Assembly: GCA_003427395.1 (NCBI GenBank)
Contig: BFEA01000283.1
Location: forward strand, 1,021,758-1,049,346
Direction of reading: 5' to 3'
Length of the DNA: 27,589 nucleotides
Source of the DNA: Chara braunii
Lineage: Eukaryota > Streptophyta > Charophyceae > Charales > Characeae
The position numbers were made by a program, and so were the translations under genes. The notes below the pieces were generated by a model, which made no database searches, was not told the origin of the DNA, and was given only the letters and a program-made list of their open reading frames with translations. Below are positions 1-10,198 of the stretch, piece by piece; within the stretch, counting starts at the first letter, position 1, and each line of letters opens with the position of its first letter.

Positions 1-104
1 TTTTTTTTTTTTTCTCTTTCTCTCTGTCTCTCTCTCTCTCTCCCTCTCTCTCTCCCTCTCTGTCTCTCTCTCTCTCTCTCCCTCTCCCTCTCTCTCTTCT
101 ATTT
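1..104. repeat. Poly-T / (CT)n microsatellite
   Basis: The window opens with 13 T followed by an interrupted CT tract (TCTC with occasional G and CC interruptions). It is simple-sequence DNA with no coding content. Confidence 0.95.
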
Positions 105-448
105 GTTTCGACATTCCGTCTTTGACAACTATTTTTGCAATTGCATGAAAATATTGTTGATGGATAAAAATAAAGATTGCTTTAGTCATTTGTTCATATG
201 TTATTGCATGTTGTATTTGTTCATTGTTATAAATATTATTATGTTATTCTTTAGAGACTAACATTTAAAAAAAAAAAATGAACATTATTATGTTCTGTGT
301 GTTCGCTCTTATATTGTTCTACTTATACCTGGAAAAAAAATCAGGTGAGTATACTTTAAAGTATGAATATGGGATAATATTAAAGACCTATTAAAATCAG
401 TAACAAGATTGAAAGAACAAATATATACGGAGAAAGATTGTAAAGTTC

Positions 449-1560
449 ATGAATAATTATGACAAAAAAATCTTAATCGTAAAAGAAAACGAAACAATAA
501 GTTTGAGTCCTCTTCATGCAGACGGTCTCGAAACAATAAGCAAGGTACGTATGAGTGTGTTTCGTGTGGCGCTGAAAATACTAAAGCGCTTAGGCCGCCT
601 CCCAGTAAACGGTATCGAAGGAAAGCAAAGGTCGCCTTCCAGTAAACGGTATCGAAAGAAAGCAAGGGATGCTTAAGAATAATCAAGGTTCGTATGATTG
701 GTCTATATGGGCCGCTGAAAATACTCAGGCACTTATGTGAAGCAAATTAACTGTTATTGGGAGGGTTTGGTCACACCATGTATTTCGAATGAATATTGGA
801 GAAGGAACCAATCCGATAAGAAGCAATAAAGATGACAATAAATGTAGTCTTTTTCCCAAGACACCCATGCTATCCCGAATGTTCTCTACCCCCTTTGCTC
901 CTGTTTAATCGAAGTCACCCAAGCAAAAGAGGAGAAGAAAGGTGAGGTCATCAACGGTTTGCCCGACCTCGATCGCTAGGAATGACTCTTCCCTGATCCA
1001 CGACCTTCGAGGCTGGTTGGGGGGAGGTGCGGTACGCCGCATAGACCCATTTATGGGGGTGGTGCAATATTATTGTGGTGGAGCCAACGCCTACTTCTGA
1101 GATCTGGGCCTCGTGCTCAGGCGAGGAGAATGAGTACTACGGACTACTTCCTAGCGATCGGGGATCGGAAAGGTCGACGAAGACATGTGACTTTTTTCAA
1201 ATCTTTTGTGGACGGATGACTGACTTAGGATACCTAACGCTGACCGCAAGTACGAGCCGCCTCGATTACGGTGATTGGAGCCAAAAAAATTTTCGATCCT
1301 AGTGACAAATTTATCCGAACACGAAAGTGAGCCCTGCCGGAGAATGACAAAGGGCAAACATGGATAGACGAGGTACGTATGACTCTATTGCATGGGGCCC
1401 TGAAAAGACTAAGGGGTGTATAGGATCATAAATCGAACATAAGTAACGAATGAGGCATACGAAAAAAATAGGGGGCATGTTAATTAACCTCAATAGGAGT
1501 TCAAAGAAGTTCCGGTCCCGATCAAATATTTGCAAGAGCATGAAAGTGCACCTGAACATG
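449..1560 (+). pseudogene. Decayed coding-like region with three CxxC-type modules
   Basis: No complete gene is visible, but a 49-bp unit occurs three times (544-592, 687-735, 1372-1420). In the matching frame the copies read GTYECVSCGAENTKAL, GSYDWSIWAAENTQAL and GTYDSIAWGPEKTKGC. The first keeps a CxxC pair; the cysteines are Trp or other residues in the later copies. A basic stretch (SKRYRRKAK) follows copy one and is duplicated by a 37-bp tandem repeat (602-631 and 639-668, 28 of 30 bases the same). Frames between copies are broken by stops and shifts. Near 1538-1571 a short unit encoding HESAP is repeated in tandem. I do not recognise the family. It may be an N-terminal or accessory exon of the Helitron downstream, or part of an older element. 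Confidence 0.4.
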
Positions 1561-1705
1561 AAAGTGCACCTGTACGAATAAATTCCGATGTAAATTAAAA
1601 CTGATTAACCTCGATAGACACGTTGAAAAAAAGAAAAACGAACTGACTCCTTTTTTTTTTATCGTCTGTGCTTTGCATTTTTGCTGCGTTCTTTGTGTTG
1701 CACTA

Positions 1706-1731
1706 TTTTTTTTTTTTTTTTTTTTTTTTTT
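1706..1731. repeat. Poly-T tract (26 T)
   Basis: A run of 26 T lies within a pyrimidine-rich, AT-rich stretch (about 1640-1800). The stretch would suit an intron or an insertion tail. No coding content is seen here. Confidence 0.85.
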
Positions 1732-2069
1732 CTCTTTTCTAACTGATTCTATATTACTCTTCTTCATATAATTACATCTATATATGAATGTTTTGAGCTG
1801 TATTTTTTTCATTCCGGTTGTCTGTATGCATCTTACTCCTCCTATCCACCGTGACGTGCCCATGTACAAATACGTACGTACGTGCCCATTAATTTAACAG
1901 AGGACCAAGACCCATGTGACACTTCAACCAATAGTAATCTATTCTTCATTCCAACCTTCTCTTCACCTGCGGATAGGTCCTTGTATGTTCAGTGGAAGCG
2001 TCGCAAACGTCATCGGCCTTTTGAAAGGGTTGTTAAGGATCCTTTGGTGTCCTCGCCGATAATATCAGA

Positions 2070-3130
2070 ATGTACTCGGCGCCTTCCATTGTTCCAAGCC
2101 AAGTTGGTTTGTTTTCGTTCGAGGACCCTTCTTCCTCATCCAACCATGGATTGGGACTGCGTATAGGTTCGAATATTACTCCCTGTTGCTCTACGAGTGA
2201 GACGACAATGCCATCACAACACGAACACCGCAAACGCGGACGACCACCTTCCCAAAGCCGTCGAACCCGGAGGTCTTTATTACAGGCGGTAGGTCCTGAG
2301 GGTGAGCCAACTGCTCGCAGGAAAGATAAACAACCGGTGGTAAGTCAAGATTATACTCTTGATTGTTCTAATGAAGAACAATATAGTGATAGGTCTCTAT
2401 CTTTTCGACAATCAATTCTATCGAGAATGATTTCACAAGCCCCGTGTTTGTCAACAGAATGAGTTGAGGAGATAATAATGTTGGTACGGATCGGATTAGT
2501 TGTCCTAGAAATCTCTCTATGGCCTTGCAAAGTGAATGTCCACTTGAAATTTTTATGGATGTTGCAATAAATGCAGATTCCGTTTCGATTGTCGAAAGAT
2601 CTGTTTTACTCGATAATTTTCCCTCGGACTCGGAACATGTGCACAATTGTTCATCATCCACATTGACTGCCGATGTCCCACAAAAATTTGTGGAGAGTAA
2701 TGTTTGTCCTCCCTTGACGGATGTTCGTGCAAATCCATCTTCTGCTGCCACGACCCCGCCGAATTCGTCGAACACGTTGAGTAAAAATTTTGTTGGATTT
2801 CATAATCGACGGAAAAGATTATTATTATGGAAACCGATTCATTCAAGGCGTAACCGACGGTACCGCATGTTATTAATTCGACAGGTCCATGCAAATAAAG
2901 TCATGCGTCGTTTGGAACTTAGATCGCTGTCATCGATGCCTCACCATGTGTCATTGGGCTATGATATAAGTGCAATAGTTGTTGAAAGTACTGTAGAGGC
3001 TGGTGAACGAATGAAACAAGTCGATAGAATGAATGTGAACGAACCATGTTCTATGTCGCGTATAATTTCAAACGAAGGAAAAGGCAGGGAAAACGACCAA
3101 ACGTTCATGTTAAACGTATGCGTCCATTGA
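2070..3130 (+). pseudogene. Helitron-associated N-terminal region with AT-hook-like motif
   Basis: Two open stretches, 2070-2462 (130 codons) and 2519-3130 (203 codons, a different frame), lie directly upstream of the recognisable Helitron zinc finger. The first holds a KRGRPP core inside a basic patch, like an AT-hook, about 55 residues in. The second has an acidic Ser/Thr-rich first half and an Arg-rich second half. I see no enzyme motif. A frame change between 2440 and 2520 separates them and another near 3046-3130 leads into the zinc-finger frame. Their position and basic character suggest the DNA-binding N-terminal part of the Helitron protein. Adjacency is the only support for that assignment. 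Confidence 0.45.
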
Positions 3131-4212
3131 GAGCTGCGCTTAAGAATCATAGGAGGAAAAAAAATGTGCGTGCTCATAAAAATTTTGTATGGGGTGTGAG
3201 GCGAAGCTTGTTCGCGGTCAATATCTTTCGAGAGATTCGAGTCAGCGCATCTGTGCAATCGAGAAGTGCATCTTCTCCTGCGAGACAATCGCGCAGTCAA
3301 TCTTATCGGGCGAGGCACTCGTGAAGTCTGTTATCACGAGCAAGACAATCGCAAAATCCTTCCGTGAGAAATCGAAATTCAATGAATAATCATGAAGACA
3401 GTGAACCAAATAGTCGCGATGAAGAAATGAATGATTTGGAATGTGTTCCGGCACCTGATCTTAATGCACTTCCATCGGCACCTGTGGGAATAACGTATGC
3501 GGCGGTTGAGAACACTGTAGCGAGTTTTGAAAATGGTAGCACTGTTGAACCGTTCGACATTGGCAGTTGAGATCCGTGTAAGCATTGTAGTGCTAAATTG
3601 TGGCATCATGAAATAAAATGGACGAAGATGTGTTGCCGAAAAGGTACAAAATGTTATCCTTTATGGGAATGGCCTTGCGAAGGCTAGCCGGAGCATGAGA
3701 TTCTTTCCCTTTGGACATCTCAAAGCTCCGACGACTGATTCCTTCGAAACAATGCGAGGATAATTAATAATAGTTTATCCCTCACATCCTCGTGGTAGAA
3801 GCAGCCAAGCGATGGTATTCAAGGATTTCAGGGTCAACTTCGGGCTCAAGGTCCAATCTATCATCGTATCGGTACACTAGCTGTCGGAGGAGGAGAACGT
3901 CCTCAGTTTGCGCCACTATACTTGCACGATCCTCAACGTTTGGACGATGTGATTTATCAAAGAGTGAATTTCCTTAACTTACCTGCACGTACACTCGATG
4001 TCGAACTTGATCGAGGGAAACGCATATTGAAAAGGTTTCATGAATTGCTACAACAATGTAACAATTACGTGAAGAACTTTATGACGGTTGCTAACCTTCC
4101 GCAGGAAGCCTTGAATGGGAGGAAGTTGGTCATAAATCCGGATGTCATGCCTGAGGAGGAACATGCAAGGCGTTATAACTGTTCTATGGTCTACATGAGG
4201 TGTGTGTTCTGA
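3046..4212 (+). pseudogene. Helitron Rep protein, N-terminal zinc-finger region
   Basis: Frame 1 carries an Arg/Ser-rich stretch (about 3236-3370), then at 3571-3684 a zinc finger in the form CKHCSAKLW, a CC pair and a further Cys, as in the N-terminal Helitron finger. After it come YNN/NNSLS-like and GPIYHRIG blocks (about 3853-3873) and PQFAPLYLHD (about 3901-3930), all usual for plant Helitrons upstream of the Rep domain. The frame is interrupted by TGA 3322, TGA 3568, TAG 3685, TGA 3736 and TAG 3796, and it shifts near 4180. The region normally binds the terminus of the single-stranded transposon. Confidence 0.75.
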
Positions 4213-5756
4213 TGACTGATGAACTCCTTCCTCGTGAGCTGGAGATTCGTTTGCGTGCTCCTCTTCTTGGTGAGCGGCAGACAATTGTGGTTCCAGAATG
4301 TTCTCAGGCGCACAATTGCTTAAGGTTTGTTTTACTTTTCCCGGAGGGAATTGATAGTTGGTCTGTCCGACGTGCCTCAGAGGCTGGATGACCGCCAGGA
4401 CTTAGTGTCAAGGAGTACTATGCATTTCACCTTCACGAGCATGATGGTGAAAGGTCTTGCCTCCTTTATGCAGCATGCCTCTTCCATGAGTATTGTTGCA
4501 TGGCGTATGCTAAAGTTGAATCGCTCCGCTTAAAATAGGTGAGATTCTACAAAAAAGAATTGCGCTCAGAGTATTATCAGGATTTACGAGACGCTGTGCA
4601 ATAAAATCAACGTGGTGACGGTATTGGGACAAAAGTGGTTTTACCGTCAACCTTCACTGGGGGGCCTCGATATATGAGTGAAAGATATCACGACAGTATG
4701 GCAATTGTGAGACGATTCGGAAAACCGGATATTTTCATCACTATGATGTACAACACAAATTGGCCGGAGATCAAACAAACCTTGTTGCTAGGTCAATGTC
4801 CTAACGACAGGCCGGATCTTCTCGCACGAGTGTTGAAGGGTTATCTTCCACATGATGAGATAAAGAATAAACGGATCTTTGGTAGGGTGAGTGGAATGTT
4901 GTTTGTGGTGGAGTTTCAAAAAAGGGGTCTACCACACACACATATATTGGTTATCTTGCATCCGGTTGATAAAATTCGGGATGCGGATGCTGTTGACAAT
5001 GTGGTGTGTGCCGAGATTCCTCCGGAAGGGGAATTTAGAAAAAGGGTAGCCAAGTTCATGTTGCACGGGATTTGTGGTGCGGCGAAACGCGACGCTTCGT
5101 GAACGGAGGACGCAGAATGCACAAAAAGATTTTCGAAAGACTTCATTTTCACAACAACATTCAAAGACGAGCAAACGTACCCTTCGTATAGGAGAAGGAA
5201 ACCAAGTGACGGTGGTTTTACGATTGTTCAAAATGGTGTCGTTTACGATAATCTGCGTGTGGTCCCGTATAACCCGTACTTGCTAATGAGGTTTAATTGC
5301 CACATGAATGTTGAATATTGTGCTAACATCAAGGCCTGCAAGTACGTGTATAAGTACGTGTACAAAGGGTGCGATCGTGCTATGGTTTGCGAGCAAGATA
5401 ATAATGCGTCCATCGACAAAGTTAAATTGTATCAAGATATGTGTATTGTAGGTGCATGTGAAGCATGCTGACGTCTATTTGAGTTTGACGTTGCGGAACA
5501 ATGACTCGAGGTGGAAAGATTGCTAGTGCATTTCGAAAACATGCAAAAGGTGCAATTCGAACCTGGCACTGAGCATGAGGTTGTTTCGCATGAACCCCCG
5601 AAAACGAAATTGACGCCATGGATGGAACACAACTCTTTGAATGAAGGTGTTCCTAAAAAGGAGCTTCCTCTTTACGCAGAAATAATTAATACTCATGTAT
5701 GAAATAACAAACATAAGAAGTGAAACCGAAGAAATCGTGATCTCCACGGTGGTCCC
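4185..5756 (+). pseudogene. Helitron Rep (HUH endonuclease) domain
   Basis: Frame 0 is followable throughout. It shows the LPSTFTGGPRYM block (4638-4673), FGKPDIFITM, NWPEI and DRPDL, then the HUH motif as His-Thr-His at 4935-4943. The paired-tyrosine motif KYVYKYVYKGCDRA is at 5340-5381. Downstream are the family blocks GACEAC and LTPWMEHNS. Rep nicks and rejoins one DNA strand during rolling-circle transposition. All catalytic His and Tyr residues are still readable, but the frame is stopped at 4389 TGA, 4536 TAG, 4602 TAA, 5100 TGA, 5469 TGA, 5502 TGA, 5700 TGA and 5721 TGA. Several of these sit where the family has tryptophan. No frameshift was needed to follow the domain across about 1.5 kb. 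Confidence 0.9.
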
Positions 5757-7720
5757 TTCGAAAAGATGTCTCGGTTGCATCACGTGAGGATCACCGAAGG
5801 AGAACGATTCTATCTGCGCGCGTTGTTAAACAATCTAGATTCTCGTGGGGTGCGCTCTTTTGCCGAAATTCGTACGGTGGAGGGAGTCGAATACGATTCT
5901 TTCAGATCCGTGTCTGTTCGATTAGGCCTTTTGCAAACATACGCATACGATCAATGCATCGACACAGCCACTGCGCATTACATTCCTGAAGAAGTTCGTA
6001 AAATATTTGCTATGGTTCTTGCATTTGGTCCTGTGAACGATCCGGTCCGTTTCTTTGAACGACATTGGGATAAGATGTGTGATGATTTTCAATATCGTGC
6101 GGGCAACGAAATTGTTCCCCCAAACATTTTGCAATCCTTAGTGTTATTTCATCTTGACCGTATTTTACAGGAGTCTGGAAAAAACATCCGTCAGTTCTGT
6201 CTTTATTATCCAACACCTGACGGGGAAACAATTACTGAGAAAATAACCAGACATTATGAGAACAAAACTATATCCTCGATTCTAAACGACGAGTTATCGT
6301 ATGATCCGATTCAAATGCAATGCAAATATGATTCTAATTTCCGACCTCTTCGTCCATGTCAACAAGTGTTGGTGAAAATAGTCATTCGAGCTGTGCAAGA
6401 GAAAAGACCGTTGTGAGCTTTTGTCGATGCACCTGCTGGAACAATTTTTTTTTTTTTGCCTTGAAACGATTTTGGCGGACATTAGGTCCCGTTCTGCCAT
6501 TGCACTGACCGTCGCCTCCAGTGGCATAGCGGCGACTCTTTCAACGGGGGATAGAACGTTTCACTCCCGATTTCGCGCACCTTTGAAACCTGATAACACG
6601 CGTCCCGTCTTGATTGCGAAACAAAGTGATCTTGCATAACTTCTCCGTCGTGCCGACTTGATTATTTGGGACGAGGCTCCGATGAATAACACGTTTCACT
6701 TGGAAGCTCTTGACATTACACTTCGGGACCTCTGTAATAATAAAGAGCCGTTTGGTGGGAAAGTTCTACTTCTCGCCGGGGATTTTAGACAGGTTTTACC
6801 CGTTGTGAAACATGGATCGCGAGCGCAACAAATTAATGCGTCCATTAAAATGTCTCCTTTGTGAAAACTTTTTGAGATTCATCAACTGACTGAAAATATG
6901 CGAATCTTAAACTTAGGGGATGACGAAATGGCACGAATGTATGACCACTTTTTGATGCGTATTGGGAATGTTGACCATCCTCGCATTGTTCCTAATGAAC
7001 GTGATGCGGTCAGATTGCCACGTGCGATTTGTACGGATAAACCAATTGATGAATTGATTTTATGGACGTTTGATGATGTGTCCAACCATGTGGGCGATGC
7101 CGAGTATTTCTTGCCTCGATTAATTCTATGCCCTACTAATGATGATGCTGGTTCTGTTAACAACCGTGTTCTTGACGACTTCCCTGGGGAGGTGCATGAA
7201 CTTTACATTGTATCCTGATTCAGATGATACCAGGCTTGGTATTGAGCGAGCGTTCTTAAACTCTCTCAATGAATCTGGGCTTCCACCTCACAAGCTGCGC
7301 TTAAAAATTGGTGCACCTGTGATGCTTTTGCAAAATTTGTCACCGAAGCAAAGACTTTGCAATGACACAAGGCTGATTCTGAAAAAGATCGTTAATGATG
7401 ATTTGTTGGAAGTGACAATAATGCACATGGGTAAAACAACACTAATCCCCAAGATTGATCTGACAAGCGATGGTGAGACCACTGAGTTCAAATGGTTTAG
7501 GAGGCAATTTCCAGTCCATCTTGCTTTTGCTATAACGGTTAACAAGTCGCAAGGACAAACGGTATCACGTGCTAGGGTTTGGCTACGCAAACCGGTTTTT
7601 TCGCATGGTCAACTGTACGTTGCTTTGTCGCGTGTTGACCATCCCAACAACATCCGTGTTGCGTTGCCTCATAAGAATTTTTTTACGGAGAATATTGTAT
7701 ATCATGAACTCTTGGGATGA
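5757..7720 (+). pseudogene. Helitron PIF1-like helicase domain
   Basis: The domain starts with GERFYLRALL and continues in frame 0 to DAPAGT at 6426-6443, where the Walker A GKT should follow. Instead there is a 13-T tract and the frame moves to frame 1. Walker B IIWDEAPM (6661-6684), GDFRQVLP (6778-6801) and TENMR (about 6889-6903) are intact. After another shift near 7210, frame 2 carries GAPVMLL, the [19 protein letters not shown] block (about 7505-7561) and [14 protein letters not shown], close to the normal end of the family. Stops are at 6414 TGA, 6637 TAA, 6862 TGA and 7216 TGA. The enzyme would unwind DNA during transposition; without the Walker A lysine this copy could not bind ATP properly. 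Confidence 0.9.
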
Positions 7721-7747
7721 GTCCTTTTTTTTTTTTTTCATCAACCC

Positions 7748-9481
7748 TTGGCATTCCAAATAATTCGGTCATATTTTTTCTTTGCAGGCGATTCTCGAAT
7801 TCCGCATAAGTACGACACTCGTGCTAAGAGGAAAGCAATGGAAACCAGCAATACCACTCAGTATGATATGAATATTACTCCGAAAGTTGGAGCCGAACAT
7901 TCGAAAAGGTCGAAGAAAAGTGAGAATGATGAGAGGTCGGTGAATCATGGAAGTGAACATCCTCGCGATGATCATCCTGTTTTGCGTGAGGTTGAACGTG
8001 AACGTTCCCAAGAGAATACCCTTGATTATGCTGAGAAAATGGTTGTGGAGGGGTCTGGTGACAATTGTCGTGTTGATGGGGATGGTTCATGTAGAGGTAA
8101 GTCAAGTAGGCATATTAACCTTACATTTCGCGATCTCGAGGATGATAACGTTACAGGTGATTCGAAAGGAGACTTGGTTGAATCTACATTCGTGAAAAAA
8201 AGGAGCCGTCGTGCGAAAACTAATGTTTTGGATTCGCCCGGAGTGCCCGAGCCTACGCTCGGTAATAATCGGGTGGAACGGCAACTGGTTGCTGGTGAAA
8301 CGGGGACTCATATTTTAAGAGAGTTAAATGATCTCCCTGCCGAGGCACTTGCATCTCTTGAATTTTGTGCATCGCTCGCTGGACGTGCACGTGTTAGTGA
8401 TTCGTGTTCGGAATCTCAACGCAGTGGACACGAAAGAGATGTTTGTGCCACATCGGAACCGCAAAATCCTGTGGGTGTTATTGTGGTGCCCGACGATAAT
8501 GATGAACCCGCAATCCGTGCTACGAATCCGCACGCTTACCTTGGAAAATGCTTCGAGGATGCGAAGAAGGTAGACATAGAAAATGTCTTGACTGAGGTGC
8601 TTTTTGAAATGTTTGTCAAAACTGCCACAGTCGTAAAAGATGGACGAATATGGGAAAACTTCCTCGAGTGGAAAAAAAACAAACTCACTAATATGCGGTT
8701 GGAACGAAAATCCCCTGAGACTCTTCCTTCAAACCCGTTGAATGTTTCGGATTTGGAGGCTTCTTCCATGTTGAGTTCACTTTTGAGCAATGAGTATATT
8801 GCTCTCTCTAATGAGGAGATTACTAGGATGACATTTGATTTGCCACATTGTCCGACAGAAGGGCCCATTCCCCAACCCTTTCACAGATATGCACGGATAC
8901 AACAGCTTCTGAAAAGGATTCCTCTCGTGGTTGCTTCTTCCACTCCTCATTGCGCACCGGTTCGTAGACTCCCCCTTCAAACAGCATCTCCTCCAAATTT
9001 TCTACGTCTTGCGGATTATGCTCCACCATCCAATATGTCAATGCCGATTGTCACTACTTTTGTTGTTGTTTCTGCTTTGCCGGCCGCTACAGCTACTCCG
9101 TCTTCTGTCAGTTGTGTTTTGTCCGCTATTACGCCATCAACAGACCATCTTCATGTCCATACAAGACCCTTGTAACAACCAAGTTCTTCTAATTTTAACA
9201 TTGTCGTCTATGACTCTCTTGAATCTATTGGTCCCGAAAAGACACTTGCACACCTGTCCTATTTTGACAGTTCTCACACGGTGCAAGATATTGTGGAAGC
9301 AGAAGCGGAATTGAATACGAGCATGGACACTTGGATATGTGTGGATGCTACAATTCATCTCGATTACAATCGGCAAGGACAGGGTCAATTTATAACTTTT
9401 GAGGAGTATCGTCGCAAAATGTTGCAACAAGTTTCTATTCGTGAGGTGCTGCAAGAGTATCGTTCCAGTGAAGGAAGTTGA
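7748..9481 (+). pseudogene. Long unrecognised frame C-terminal to the Helitron helicase
   Basis: From the helicase C-terminus (7139) to 9481 one frame is open apart from TGA 7718 and TAA 9173. A good acceptor-like site (pyrimidine tract ending TTTGCAG at 7787) precedes GDSRIPHKYDTRAKRK, so this part may originally have been a separate exon. No GT donor removes the 7718 stop. The product is about 575 residues. It has a KRSRRAK nuclear-localisation-like patch, an acidic Ser-rich middle, a Trp-containing helical segment (about 8600-8700), and after the TAA a 102-residue tail with IVEAEAELN and a Gln/Arg-rich end. I do not recognise any domain. It could be an accessory Helitron domain or a captured host gene. 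It is less damaged than the Rep/helicase next to it. Confidence 0.55.
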
Positions 9482-9604
9482 TTGGACTTATAAGAGAGAT
9501 CGGAAGTGAGAGATGTTGATTGGCGGTCGTCCAGGCGTTGCCTTAATGACATATTTTTTTATGGTGAGTTTTGGTTTTGATTAAGTAATTGCCCTTACAG
9601 AAGA

Positions 9605-9648
9605 GATAGGAAGAGAGAGAGAAATAAATGGGGAAGCGGGGAGAGAGT

Positions 9649-9728
<80 letters not shown>

Positions 9729-9735
9729 AAGAGAG
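9605..9735. repeat. (GA)n microsatellite
   Basis: An almost perfect GA tract of about 70 bp (9653-9722) has interrupted GA sequence on both sides. Confidence 0.95.
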
Positions 9736-9918
9736 AGGAAAATAGTTTTGATTTGATATTATTGCATTTTTTTACGTCAAGGTGGATTCCATTGCGCAAT
9801 AATTGTGCCTTCATCATATTGCGGGCACTTGCTAACTTTAATAGAACGATAAATCCTCATTTAAACTTCTTTCTTTGTATACTGGTGTTGGTGTTTCTTT
9901 ATTCTTTGCTCTTTTGTT

Positions 9919-9919
<1 letters not shown>

Positions 9920-9971
<52 letters not shown>

Positions 9972-10075
9972 CACCCTCTCTCTCTCTCTCTGTTTCTCTC
10001 TATGTCTCTATCTTTTCTTTTCTTTCTATCTCTCTTTGTCTGTCTCTGTCTCTCCTCGGCCTTCCTCCTACTTTT
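9920..10075. repeat. (CT)n microsatellite
   Basis: A pure CT run of about 48 bp is followed by interrupted CT-rich sequence up to about 10070. It is the inverse complement of the GA tract 200 bp upstream. Confidence 0.95.
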
Positions 10076-10198
10076 TTTTTTATGATTTAAATTGATTTTT
10101 CAATTTGTCACTTTTTTTTTTCGTCAGTTAAACTCAAACTTCGTAGCCAGTTTTGGGTTATTCTTTATTACCCTGTGATTCAATTTTTTTTTTTGAAG

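Larger units (their letters stand above)
2070..9481 (+). mobile_element. Helitron relic (rolling-circle DNA transposon)
   Basis: The order basic N-terminus, Cys zinc finger, Helitron Rep with HUH and paired tyrosines, and PIF1-like helicase is diagnostic of an autonomous Helitron protein. This copy is dead. The frame moves from 2 to 1 near 3046-3130, from 1 to 0 near 4180, from 0 to 1 in the T tract at 6445-6457, and from 1 to 2 near 7210. Many in-frame stops are present. I could not find a convincing 5' TC end or a 3' hairpin plus CTRR end, so the limits given are only the outermost coding segments I can link to it. The 3' frame at 7748-9481 is attached because it shares the reading frame of the helicase C-terminus. 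Confidence 0.85.

Noticed and set aside
4389-6864. UGA read as tryptophan (alternative code)
   Set aside because: TAG and TAA also interrupt the frame, many Trp codons are TGG, and frameshifts show the element is dead; kept only as a remote option in the findings.
9651-10090. Open frames of Arg-Glu or Ser-Leu repeats
   Set aside because: Translation of GA and CT microsatellites.
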